This document shows, in pieces, positions 1 to 7,586 of a DNA stretch of 49,263 nt. Positions within the stretch are counted from its first letter, which is position 1. The number at the start of each line of letters is the position of its first letter. Under the pieces are notes generated by a model. It did no database searches. It had not been told where the DNA came from and saw nothing but the letters and a program-made list of their open reading frames with translations. The DNA is from an uncultured Lachnospiraceae bacterium (GTDB lineage: Bacteria; Bacillota; Clostridia; Lachnospirales; Lachnospiraceae), in contig CANQBH010000015.1 of assembly GCA_947589155.1 (NCBI GenBank), forward strand, positions 1-49,263, written 5' to 3'. The translations under genes were made by a program, and so were the position numbers.

Positions 1-761
1 CCCATCAGATAGGTCGGCTTGTCCTGCGGCAGATACGGCACCGTCTCCTCGAGCACATGGTACATCTCCTCGTGGCTCTCGCCCACCGCGAGGCCGCCGA
101 CGGCGTAACCGTCCAGTTCCATCTGCGCGATCCGCTTTGCATGGTCGATCCGGATATCGTCATAGACCGCGCCCTGATCGATCCCAAAGAGAAGCTGCTG
201 CGGATTGAGCGTATCTTCCCGCTCCCGAAGCAGTTGCATCTCTTTCCGGCAGCGTTCGAGCCAGCGCGTCGTCCGCTCGACTGATCGGATAACATAGTCC
301 CGCTCCGCTTTGCTGGGCGGGCACTCGTCGAACGCCATCGCGATCGTAGAACCGAGGTTGGATTGGATATCGATGCTCTCCTCCGGCCCCATGAAGATCC
401 GCCGCCCGTCGATGTGCGACTGGAAACTGACGCCCTCCTCGGTGATCTTGCGCAGTCCGGCAAGCGAAAAAACCTGAAAGCCGCCGGAATCCGTCAAGAT
501 CGGGCGGTCCCACGCCATAAACGCGTGCAGGCCGCCCATCTCCCGTATCAGGGCATCGCCGGGCCGCACATGGAGATGGTAGGTGTTGGAAAGCTGCACC
601 TGCGTGCCGATCTGCCGGAGATCTTCCGTAGACACGGCTCCCTTGATGGCCGCCGCCGTTCCCACATTCATAAAGACCGGCGTTTCGATCGTACCGTGGA
701 CGGTCTCCATCCGCGCGCGCTTGGCGCGCCCTTCTGTTTTTAAGATCTTATAACTGCTCAT
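1..761 (-). CDS. tgt: Queuine tRNA-ribosyltransferase, partial (3' end beyond window)
   Basis: The first 253 codons are present; the rest runs off the left edge. The enzyme swaps guanine 34 of GUN-anticodon tRNAs for preQ1 in bacteria, a step of queuosine synthesis. The TGT barrel is clear: DSGGFQ places the conserved catalytic Asp at residue 91, followed by HIDGRR, MAFDECPP and GYAVGGLAVGE. The usual GIVQGG loop reads GIDQGA. The C-terminal zinc-binding Cys/His cluster would lie outside the window. The ATG at 761-759 overlaps the last 14 bases of aroC, so the two genes are probably translationally coupled. Identity is very secure; completeness cannot be judged. Confidence 0.95.
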   Translation of the reverse strand, partial: MSSYKILKTEGRAKRARMETVHGTIETPVFMNVGTAAAIKGAVSTEDLRQIGTQVQLSNTYHLHVRPGDALIREMGGLHAFMAWDRPILTDSGGFQVFSLAGLRKITEEGVSFQSHIDGRRIFMGPEESIDIQSNLGSTIAMAFDECPPSKAERDYVIRSVERTTRWLERCRKEMQLLREREDTLNPQQLLFGIDQGAVYDDIRIDHAKRIAQMELDGYAVGGLAVGESHEEMYHVLEETVPYLPQDKPTYLM

Positions 762-1851
762 AAAACTTTACGATCCGATCCATCCGCGCGCTCATGTTCA
801 TCAGCAGGGCGTCCGCCAGCGTCAGCGCCGCCATGCTCTCCACGACCACGACCGCGCGCGGCACGATCACGGGATCATGCCGTCCGTGGATCTCGATCAT
901 CGTATCCTCTCTATGGGTATTGACCGTCTTCTGCGGACGGCTGATCGACGGCGTCGGCTTGACGGCCGCCCGAAACACCAGCGCGCTGCCGTCGGTGATC
1001 CCGCCGAGCACGCCTCCGGCATGATTGGTCGTTTTTTCGACGCCGCGTCCCTTCGCGCTTCGCACAAACGCGTCGTTGTTCTGCGAACCGCGCTGCGCAG
1101 CCACGGCAAATCCGTCGCCGATCTCAAAGCCTTTGACCGCGCCAATGGACATGACGGCCTTCGCGAGGTTGGCGTCCACCTTCTCAAACACCGGATCGCC
1201 GAGTCCCGCCGGAAGGTTTTCGATCATACATTCGATCACGCCGCCCGCCGAATCGCGCTCCTCCATGCACTGATCGAGGAAGCGCTCCGCTTCTTTGGCC
1301 GCCTGCGCATCCGGCATACAAAACGCGTTCTTTGCGATCTCCTCCCGATCGAAGACCATCGCGTTCACCGGCCCGATCTGACGGGTGTATGTGGTCAGGC
1401 GGATCCCAAGGCTTTTTAGCAGTTCGACCGCGATCGCCCCTGCCGCCACGCGCCCGATCGTCTCCCTGCCGGACGCGCGTCCGCCGCCGCGGTAGTCCCG
1501 CACGCCGTATTTTTCCCAGAACGTATAATCGGCATGTCCCGGACGGAAGACGTCCGCCAGATCGGCATAGTCCGAAGAATGTTGATCCTGATTGCGGATC
1601 ATCAAAGAAACCGGCGTTCCCGTCGTCACGCCTTCAAAGACGCCGGAAAGGATCTCTACCCTGTCGGCTTCCGCGCGCGCGGTGGCATAGCGCGAACGTC
1701 CCGGCCTGCGCCGGTCCAGAAACGCCTGTATGTGTTCTTCGGACAGTTTCATTCCCGCAGGAACGCCGTCCACCACAACGCCGAGCGCCTCGCCGTGAGA
1801 CTCTCCCCACGTCGTGATCCTGAAAATATTTCCCAAACCGGAACCTGCCAT
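748..1851 (-). CDS. aroC: Chorismate synthase
   Basis: Converts 5-enolpyruvylshikimate-3-phosphate to chorismate with reduced FMN, the last common step of aromatic biosynthesis. The 367 residues match the family length. Signatures are TTWGESHG near the start (active-site His19), the basic RRRPGRSRY stretch, GGGRASGRETIGRVAAGAIA in the middle and RHDPVIVPRAVVV near the end. AAAGGATAACGCT precedes the ATG. It follows a lactonase-family gene by 21 bases and overlaps tgt by 14 bases, so it lies inside a long operon rather than with other aro genes. Its nearness to the U32/methyltransferase pair is discussed as a finding. Confidence 0.97.
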   Translation of the reverse strand: MAGSGLGNIFRITTWGESHGEALGVVVDGVPAGMKLSEEHIQAFLDRRRPGRSRYATARAEADRVEILSGVFEGVTTGTPVSLMIRNQDQHSSDYADLADVFRPGHADYTFWEKYGVRDYRGGGRASGRETIGRVAAGAIAVELLKSLGIRLTTYTRQIGPVNAMVFDREEIAKNAFCMPDAQAAKEAERFLDQCMEERDSAGGVIECMIENLPAGLGDPVFEKVDANLAKAVMSIGAVKGFEIGDGFAVAAQRGSQNNDAFVRSAKGRGVEKTTNHAGGVLGGITDGSALVFRAAVKPTPSISRPQKTVNTHREDTMIEIHGRHDPVIVPRAVVVVESMAALTLADALLMNMSARMDRIVKFYEQL

Positions 1852-1872
1852 AGCGTTATCCTTTCTTATCTC

Positions 1873-2928
1873 TTATCCGAGCCTGTGTATCTGTATGCAG
1901 TTCGGCTGATCGATCCCGATCGGCCGGTTCTTCATCAGACAGCATTTCTTTTCGTGGTCGATGACAAACGTGCGGATCTCGTCCGAATCGTGGTTGAGCA
2001 CGGCGAAATAGCCGTCGCCCGGAAGGACGTGCAGCGTCTTTGGATAGTCGCCGCTGATGTGGGTGACAAATTCCCATGAAAGCAGTCCGCTTTTTGGATC
2101 GCGCTTCAGGCAGGACACCGCGTTCAGCGCGTCGATGGAAACATAGAGATACGCCTCGTCGCCGGAAAACGCGATCATGGAACTCGCTGCCATCGCGTAG
2201 TCCTCGTCGCCCATCACGGAGATCGTCTGGATCTTGTCGAAGACCGGCTCGCCGTTTGCAACGGAATACGCATAGACATAGATCTCGTTGCTCTGCTCGC
2301 ACATTACATACGCGAACCGCCCGTCGCTGCTGAAGCGGATGATCCGCGGCGCGGATTCATACGGGAACCGCACGACGTCCACAATATTCAGCCTGCCTTT
2401 CGCGTAATCCACCTCGTAGATCTTGATCTGCTCCAGACCGTAATCCACGGCGCACAGGAATTTTTCTTCCGGCGTCAGATCCACGCAGGTGACCTTCGGC
2501 TCAAGCCGCTTTTCCACGGAACTGATCCCGAGCCCCTGATGGAAGATGCCGTCGGCGATCCCTTTGATACTTCCGTCCTTATTGAGTTTCATCATCGTGA
2601 CGCGCCCGTCGTGGTAGCCGCCGACAAACAGATATCTGCGCTTCTTATCCGTTTCCACATAGCAGCCGCGCATCCCGCCGATCCACGCCTGATTGATCTT
2701 TTCAAGATCGCCGTCCGGCCCGATACGAAACGCCGCCACGCCTTCGTCGGCGATCGAATAAAGGATCTCGCCGTCCGCGGAGACCTTCAGATAGGACGGA
2801 TTGTTGATCGGCGTCACGCTGCGCTCTTTTAAGCATCCTTCTTTCACATCCACGTCGTAGACATGGATCCCCAGACTGTTCTCATGCGTGTAAGTCCCCA
2901 CATATGCTACATATTTTTCCTGTGCCAT
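1873..2928 (-). CDS. Lactonase-family (YbhE/6-phosphogluconolactonase-like) beta-propeller protein
   Basis: The 351-residue protein shows the repeated blades of the cycloisomerase-like lactonase family, with phrases such as YVGTYTHE, SYLKVSADGEILYS, FVGGYHDGRVT, FAYVMCEQSNEIYVY and PKTLHVLPGDGYFAVLNHDSD. Members described elsewhere hydrolyse 6-phosphogluconolactone or related lactones, but many are untested, so the substrate is open. No signal peptide is seen, so it is probably cytosolic. The start is well supported: AGGAGG lies 7 bases before the ATG. It sits between the U32 gene (22 bases upstream) and aroC (21 bases downstream), with no promoter or terminator visible between them. No pentose-phosphate gene is nearby. 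Confidence 0.8.
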   Translation of the reverse strand: MAQEKYVAYVGTYTHENSLGIHVYDVDVKEGCLKERSVTPINNPSYLKVSADGEILYSIADEGVAAFRIGPDGDLEKINQAWIGGMRGCYVETDKKRRYLFVGGYHDGRVTMMKLNKDGSIKGIADGIFHQGLGISSVEKRLEPKVTCVDLTPEEKFLCAVDYGLEQIKIYEVDYAKGRLNIVDVVRFPYESAPRIIRFSSDGRFAYVMCEQSNEIYVYAYSVANGEPVFDKIQTISVMGDEDYAMAASSMIAFSGDEAYLYVSIDALNAVSCLKRDPKSGLLSWEFVTHISGDYPKTLHVLPGDGYFAVLNHDSDEIRTFVIDHEKKCCLMKNRPIGIDQPNCIQIHRLG

Positions 2929-2950
2929 TGTCCTTCCTCCTGTTTTACGC

Positions 2951-4180
2951 CTAGCCTTCTTCTTTCCGCCTCAATATGTCGTATGTTTCCATGTCCCTTC
3001 CCACGTCGATCCACAACGGCTGCAGGGGATGGGGCGCCGCCTCCATATCCTGTCCGTTTTCGTCCACGATCCGCCGCACGGTCACGGGAATGTCCGTACC
3101 GTCCGGCTTCATGATCTCGATCGAATCGCCGACGCAGAACTTGTTCCTCTGCCGTATCAAATAAAGACCGTCGTCCCGCCTGTCCTCGACCAGACCGAGA
3201 TAGACGTATTCCCTCAGATAAGTGCTGCTGTCGTAGATCTGCGACTCCGCGCCGGGCGGGCCGAAGAAAAAGCCCGTCGTAAACTGGCGGTAGGTGCAGT
3301 GCGAGATCTGCTCGAAACACCACGGCAGGAGCCGCCGGTATTCCTCCTCGGAACAAAGGCAGGCGTCGATCGCCCTGCGGTACGTCCGCGCCACGGTCGC
3401 CACATACAGCGCCGTCTTCATCCTGCCTTCGATCTTGAAACTGTCGATCCCCGCGCCGATCAGTTCCGGTATGTGCCCGATCATGCAAAGATCTTTGGAA
3501 TTGAAGATGTACGTGCCGCGTTCATTTTCATAGACCGGAAAATATTCGCCGGGGCGCGTTTCCTCCATGACCGCGTAATTCCAGCGGCACGGGTGCGTAC
3601 AGGCGCCCTGATTGGCATCCCTGCCGGTCAGATACAAACTCAGCAGGCACCGTCCCGAATACGAAATGCACATGGAGCCGTGCACAAAAGTCTCGATCTC
3701 CAGGCTGTCGCCGATCTCCTTCCGGATCGCGCCGATCTCCTCCAACGACAGTTCGCGCGCCGTGACGACGCGTTTCGCGCCCAGTTCCCGCCAGAAGCAA
3801 AACGTGCCGTAATTTGTGTTATTGGCCTGCGTGCTGATATGGATGTCGATCTTCGGGCAGATCTTTTTTGCCAGCATAAAGACCGCCGGATCGGCAATGA
3901 TGAGCGCGTCCGGCCCGATCTCCCGCAGTTCTTTGAAATATTCCTCCACGCCTTCAAGGTCGCGGTTGTGCGCGATGATATTGGCGGTCACATAAACTTT
4001 TGCGCCATGGGCGTGGGCAAACGCGATGCCCTCGGCCATCTCCTCGCGGGTGAAATTCTTTGCCTTGGCCCGCAGGCCGTAAGCCTCTCCCCCGATATAA
4101 ACGGCGTTCGCGCCGAAGATCACCGCTACTTTTAGGACTTCCAGACTGCCGGCGGGCACCAGCAATTCGATCTGTCTCAA
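2951..4180 (-). CDS. U32 peptidase-family protein, probable tRNA U34 hydroxylation protein (TrhP-like)
   Basis: The protein has the U32 signature around ETFVHGSMCISYSGRC, plus further cysteines in GACTHPCRW typical of the Fe-S-binding branch, and an N-terminal VPAGSLEVLKVA barrel start. In characterised bacteria (E. coli TrhP/YegQ, B. subtilis TrhP1/TrhP2) this branch makes 5-hydroxyuridine at the tRNA wobble position. The partner methyltransferase gene lies 22 bases upstream. The longest frame begins at a TTG at 4186, only 3 bases from AAGGAGG. A second TTG at 4180, 9 bases from the same Shine-Dalgarno, fits better and gives 409 residues starting MRQIELLVPAG. Family certain; exact role inferred from neighbours. 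Confidence 0.85.
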   Translation of the reverse strand: MRQIELLVPAGSLEVLKVAVIFGANAVYIGGEAYGLRAKAKNFTREEMAEGIAFAHAHGAKVYVTANIIAHNRDLEGVEEYFKELREIGPDALIIADPAVFMLAKKICPKIDIHISTQANNTNYGTFCFWRELGAKRVVTARELSLEEIGAIRKEIGDSLEIETFVHGSMCISYSGRCLLSLYLTGRDANQGACTHPCRWNYAVMEETRPGEYFPVYENERGTYIFNSKDLCMIGHIPELIGAGIDSFKIEGRMKTALYVATVARTYRRAIDACLCSEEEYRRLLPWCFEQISHCTYRQFTTGFFFGPPGAESQIYDSSTYLREYVYLGLVEDRRDDGLYLIRQRNKFCVGDSIEIMKPDGTDIPVTVRRIVDENGQDMEAAPHPLQPLWIDVGRDMETYDILRRKEEG

Positions 4181-4202
4181 AACCAATTTCCTCCTTCGCC
4201 GC

Positions 4203-4844
4203 TTATTTTACACTGCATACGGCAAGGCCGTCCCCGACCGGAAGGATCACGCAGGACAGCCGCGGATCGTGCGTCAGGGTGTAGAGATATTCGCGCATCC
4301 GCCGATGGATCGTGCGGTTCCTGCGGTCGACGGCGAAGCGGGATTCCAGAATCTCGCCTTCCTGCAGGACGTTGTCCGTCACAAAAACGCTGCCGCTGTC
4401 CATGCAGTTCATCAGATACGGAAAGAGCACGGGATACTGCCCCTTTGCCGCGTCCAGAAACACCAGATCGAACGTCTGTCCCAGCGTCGGCAGGATATCC
4501 TGCGCATCGCCTTCCAGCAGCGTGATCGTTTCCGTTTGCCCCGCCTTTTTGATGTTTTCCTTCGCCGCCGCGATCCTCGGCCCGTAGTTTTCTATGGTCG
4601 TGATCCTGCAGCCCTCCTGCGCATACGACGCCATCAAAAGCGCGGAAAATGCGACCGCCGTCCCCACTTCAAGGATGGACGAAGGATGAAACGTCTGTAT
4701 CAGGAACTTGAGGAAATTCTGGGTGTCCTTTCGGATGATCGGGACGCCCGCCGCCAGCGCTTCCTGCTCCAATGCCTGCAGCCACGGCTCCTCTTTCTGA
4801 TCCAGCGACCGCAGATAAGTTGTAAATCGCTCGTCTACTATCAT
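4203..4844 (-). CDS. trmR: SAM-dependent O-methyltransferase, probable tRNA 5-hydroxyuridine methyltransferase
   Basis: This 213-residue class I methyltransferase has the layout of the O-methyltransferase 3 family: the SAM-binding ILEVGTAVAFSALLMA segment, the acidic TTIENYGPR loop, and VFLDAAKGQYP followed by VTDNVL, the usual metal-coordinating region. B. subtilis TrmR (YrrM) belongs here and methylates 5-hydroxyuridine 34 to 5-methoxyuridine. The assignment over catechol-type methyltransferases rests on the U32 gene directly downstream and the RuvX/IreB/DUF1292 genes upstream, the same company that B. subtilis yrrM keeps. It starts 1 base after the rnj stop, so they are cotranscribed. Confidence 0.82.
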   Translation of the reverse strand: MIVDERFTTYLRSLDQKEEPWLQALEQEALAAGVPIIRKDTQNFLKFLIQTFHPSSILEVGTAVAFSALLMASYAQEGCRITTIENYGPRIAAAKENIKKAGQTETITLLEGDAQDILPTLGQTFDLVFLDAAKGQYPVLFPYLMNCMDSGSVFVTDNVLQEGEILESRFAVDRRNRTIHRRMREYLYTLTHDPRLSCVILPVGDGLAVCSVK

Positions 4845-4845
4845 G

Positions 4846-6513
4846 CTATACTTCCATGATGATCGGCATGATCATCGGACGGCGCTGCGTTTCCTTCCAG
4901 ACAAAATCGCCGAGCGCGTCCTTGATCTCGCTCTTGATCCTCGTCCAGTCCGTCACATTCTGATCCACCATCTTATCCATCGTATCGTTTAAGACGGCGC
5001 GCGCGCTTTCCATCAGATCCTCCGCGCCGCGCACATACACAAAACCGCGGGAAACGATATCCGGTCCGGCCAACACCTGACCGCTGCCTGACTCCAGCGT
5101 GAGCACCACGATGATGATACCGTCCTCCGCAAGATGCTGCCTGTCGCGGAGCACGATGTTGCCGACGTCGCCGACGCCGAGCCCGTCGACCATGATTGCG
5201 CCGGTATGCACGCGGCCCGCGATCCTTGCGGACTCCTGATCCAGTTCCATCACGTCGCCGGAAGCGAGGATGAAGATGTTCTCCTTATCGATTCCGAGGC
5301 TCGCCGCGATCTTCGCCTGCGCCATGCGGTGCTTGTACTCGCCGTGGATCGGAATGGCATAGCGCGGCTGCACAAGGGAATAGAGAAGTTTGATCTCCTC
5401 CTGACACGCGTGGCCGGATACATGGACGTCCTGAAAGACGACGTTCGCGCCCTTCATCTCCAGTTCGTTGATGACGTTGGAGACCGCCTTTTCGTTGCCC
5501 GGGATCGGGTGCGAACTGAAGATGATCGTATCGTTCGGTTTGATGGAGACCTTGCGGTGCGTGCCGTTTGCCATCCGAGAGAGCGCGGCCATGGACTCGC
5601 CCTGACTGCCCGTCGTGATCAGCACCGTTTTTTCGTCCGGATAATTTTTGATCATCTCGATATCGATCAGCGTATTGTCCGGAATGTCCAGATAACCCAA
5701 CTCGGACGCCGTCGAGATGACGTTGACCATGCTGCGGCCTTCCACGATCACCTTGCGGTCGTATTTGTGCGCGGAATTGATGATCTGCTGCACACGGTCC
5801 ACATTGGAAGCAAACGTCGCAATGATGATCCGCGAATTGGTGTGTTCGGCGAACAGGCTGTCGATGGTCTTGCCTACGGTGCGCTCCGACTGGGTAAAGC
5901 CCGGGCGCTCCGCGTTCGTACTGTCGCACATCAGCGCGAGCACGCCTTTTTTACCGAGTTCGCCGAAACGCTGCAGATCGATCGCATCGCCGTAGACCGG
6001 CGTGTAGTCCACCTTGAAATCGCCGGTATGGATGACCACGCCGGCCGGGGAATAGATTGCGAGCGCCGCCGCGTCCTGAATACTGTGATTGGTCTTGATA
6101 AATTCCACGCGGAAACATCCGAGGTTGATGTGCTGTCCGTATTTGACGACCTTGCGCTTGACCTGTCCGAGCAGATTGTGTTCCTTTAACTTGTTCTCGA
6201 TCAGGGCGTTGGTAAGTTTTGTCGCATAGATCGGCACGTTCAGTTCCTTCATGACGTAAGGGATCGCGCCGATATGGTCCTCGTGTCCGTGGGTGATGAA
6301 AAAGCCCTTGACCTTTTCTTCGTTCTCTTTGAGATAAGAGATGTCCGGGATCACAAGATCGATCCCCAGCATATCGTCCTCCGGGAACGCGAGCCCGCAG
6401 TCGATGACGATAATGCTGTCCTCATACTCAAATGCCGTAATGTTCATTCCGATCTGTTCCAGTCCGCCCAACGGAATGATCCTTAATTTGCCCATATTCT
6501 GTTGTGTACTCAA
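4846..6513 (-). CDS. rnj: Ribonuclease J
   Basis: The 555 residues match RNase J of the metallo-beta-lactamase/beta-CASP class, which carries 5'-to-3' exo- and endonuclease activity in mRNA decay and rRNA maturation. The HGHEDH metal motif is at residues 75-80, with IHTGDFKVD, MCDSTNAERPG and the beta-CASP phrase IPIHGEYKHR further on. The start is a TTG at 6513, chosen because AGGAGG lies exactly 6 bases upstream; the first in-frame ATG is six codons later and has no such site. It stands between DUF1292 and trmR, where B. subtilis, as I recall, has a MltG-type gene (yrrL). Confidence 0.95.
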   Translation of the reverse strand: MSTQQNMGKLRIIPLGGLEQIGMNITAFEYEDSIIVIDCGLAFPEDDMLGIDLVIPDISYLKENEEKVKGFFITHGHEDHIGAIPYVMKELNVPIYATKLTNALIENKLKEHNLLGQVKRKVVKYGQHINLGCFRVEFIKTNHSIQDAAALAIYSPAGVVIHTGDFKVDYTPVYGDAIDLQRFGELGKKGVLALMCDSTNAERPGFTQSERTVGKTIDSLFAEHTNSRIIIATFASNVDRVQQIINSAHKYDRKVIVEGRSMVNVISTASELGYLDIPDNTLIDIEMIKNYPDEKTVLITTGSQGESMAALSRMANGTHRKVSIKPNDTIIFSSHPIPGNEKAVSNVINELEMKGANVVFQDVHVSGHACQEEIKLLYSLVQPRYAIPIHGEYKHRMAQAKIAASLGIDKENIFILASGDVMELDQESARIAGRVHTGAIMVDGLGVGDVGNIVLRDRQHLAEDGIIIVVLTLESGSGQVLAGPDIVSRGFVYVRGAEDLMESARAVLNDTMDKMVDQNVTDWTRIKSEIKDALGDFVWKETQRRPMIMPIIMEV

Positions 6514-6544
6514 ATTCTACCTCCTAAAATAAATTTGTTCGTTT

Positions 6545-6802
6545 TCATACCTCGAAGACGGTATCTTCTACCAGTTCTTCAAAAATCTTAAGGACGGCGT
6601 CAAATTCCTCATCATCCTCCACGATCTCGCAGACGATCTCCGCGTCGTCTGACGACACTTCCTTTAAGATATAAGCCTCAGAATCTCCTTCGCTTTCTTC
6701 CGTGACCAGAAGATATCTCTGCTGCTTTACTGTCGTTTCTTCCAACACATATACCGTGAGTTCTTCCTGCGTACCCTTTGCTTTCAGCGTGATACTTTCC
6801 AT
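6545..6802 (-). CDS. DUF1292 (YrzB-like) acidic protein
   Basis: A small, very acidic protein of 85 residues, opening MESITLKAKGTQEELTVYVLEE and ending in a Glu/Asp-rich tail. Length, charge and position directly downstream of ruvX match the DUF1292/YrzB family, which has no established function. No membrane segment or signal is seen. Fourteen bases separate it from ruvX and about 31 from rnj, so it is part of the ireB operon. It is probably cytosolic. Confidence 0.8.
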   Translation of the reverse strand: MESITLKAKGTQEELTVYVLEETTVKQQRYLLVTEESEGDSEAYILKEVSSDDAEIVCEIVEDDEEFDAVLKIFEELVEDTVFEV

Positions 6803-6816
6803 AACGCGACCTTTCT

Positions 6817-7245
6817 TTACGATGGCAGGGACCGCAGATAATCCTGCAGGATCAGCATGGCGGCGATCTTGTCCACATACTGCCTGCGGTCGGAGATACC
6901 GGATTCCGACATCAGTTCGTCCGCCTCCACCGTCGTAAGCCGCTCGTCCCAGAGGATCACCTCGCAGCCGACGCGCTTTTTCAAGAGTTCGGCAAATTCC
7001 TTTGTCGTCCGGCAGCGTTCGCCTTCCGTACCGTCCATGTTGAGCGGATAGCCCAGCACGACCGTCTCCGCCTGATATTCTTTGACCAGTTCTTCGACCC
7101 GCGCCAGAGTGGAACGCAATTTGCCGGGCTTGTTCCTGCGGATGATCTCCAGCGGCCGGGCAGTCAAAAACAAAGGGTCACTGACCGCGACCCCCAGAGT
7201 CTTGGAACCGAGATCCAGACCCAAGATCCTACCGGACTGCTCCAT
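6817..7245 (-). CDS. ruvX: RuvX/YqgF-family Holliday-junction resolvase-like nuclease
   Basis: A 142-residue RNase H-fold protein. ILGLDLGSKTLGVAVSD carries the first catalytic Asp (residue 11), ETVVLGYPLNMDGTEGER the second acidic motif region, and LWDERLTTVEAD the third. Family members have been linked to Holliday-junction resolution and to maturation of 16S rRNA 5' ends, so the in vivo role here is open. The ATG follows the ireB stop codon with no gap, which implies translational coupling. Position between ireB and DUF1292 is the conserved Firmicute arrangement. Confidence 0.92.
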   Translation of the reverse strand: MEQSGRILGLDLGSKTLGVAVSDPLFLTARPLEIIRRNKPGKLRSTLARVEELVKEYQAETVVLGYPLNMDGTEGERCRTTKEFAELLKKRVGCEVILWDERLTTVEADELMSESGISDRRQYVDKIAAMLILQDYLRSLPS

Positions 7246-7509
7246 TTACTTCCATGCCTCACGGGCGATATACTCCCGCAGGAGTTCCTCCACCAGTTCG
7301 TCGCGCTCGACTTTCATGATGATACTCCGCGCGTTGTTATGGCTCGTGATAAACGTAGGGTCGCCCGACATGATGTATCCAACGACCTGATTGACCGGAT
7401 TGTAGCCTTTTTCTTCCAAAGCCTCATACACCGTCTGCAGGACTTCCTTGACCCCTACCTGCGTTTCTTTTTCTACCTTGAAATATCGTGTGTTACTTAG
7501 ATCCTGCAT
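7246..7509 (-). CDS. ireB: IreB-family regulatory phosphoprotein (UPF0297)
   Basis: An 87-residue protein with the family core [38 protein letters not shown] and [14 protein letters not shown]. In Enterococcus faecalis, IreB is phosphorylated by the Ser/Thr kinase IreK and affects cephalosporin resistance; here that is only family knowledge. Of the stacked starts (GTG 7521, ATG 7515, ATG 7509), the ATG at 7509 has the best spacing (8 bases) from AGGTG. A promoter lies just upstream in the end of mtaB. First gene of the ireB-ruvX-DUF1292-rnj run. Confidence 0.9.
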   Translation of the reverse strand: MQDLSNTRYFKVEKETQVGVKEVLQTVYEALEEKGYNPVNQVVGYIMSGDPTFITSHNNARSIIMKVERDELVEELLREYIAREAWK

Positions 7510-7557
7510 ATTCATCCGCACCTATCCGCTCTTTTGTTTCAAACTTAATTATCTTTT

Positions 7558-7586
7558 ATTCTAATATACTTCCCGAAAAATTTCAA
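7558..7586 (-). promoter_or_regulatory. Sigma-A-type promoter for the ireB operon
   Basis: On the minus strand TTGAAA (7586-7581) and TAGAAT (7563-7558) are separated by exactly 17 bases. The -35 box overlaps the last codons of mtaB. The expected transcript begins near 7551 and leads into ireB about 40 bases later. It could drive the whole run down to tgt, since no terminator is visible inside it. Confidence 0.65.

Noticed and set aside
5134-6189. 351-codon plus-strand frame opposite rnj
   Set aside because: Reverse-strand reading of RNase J codons; no start signal.
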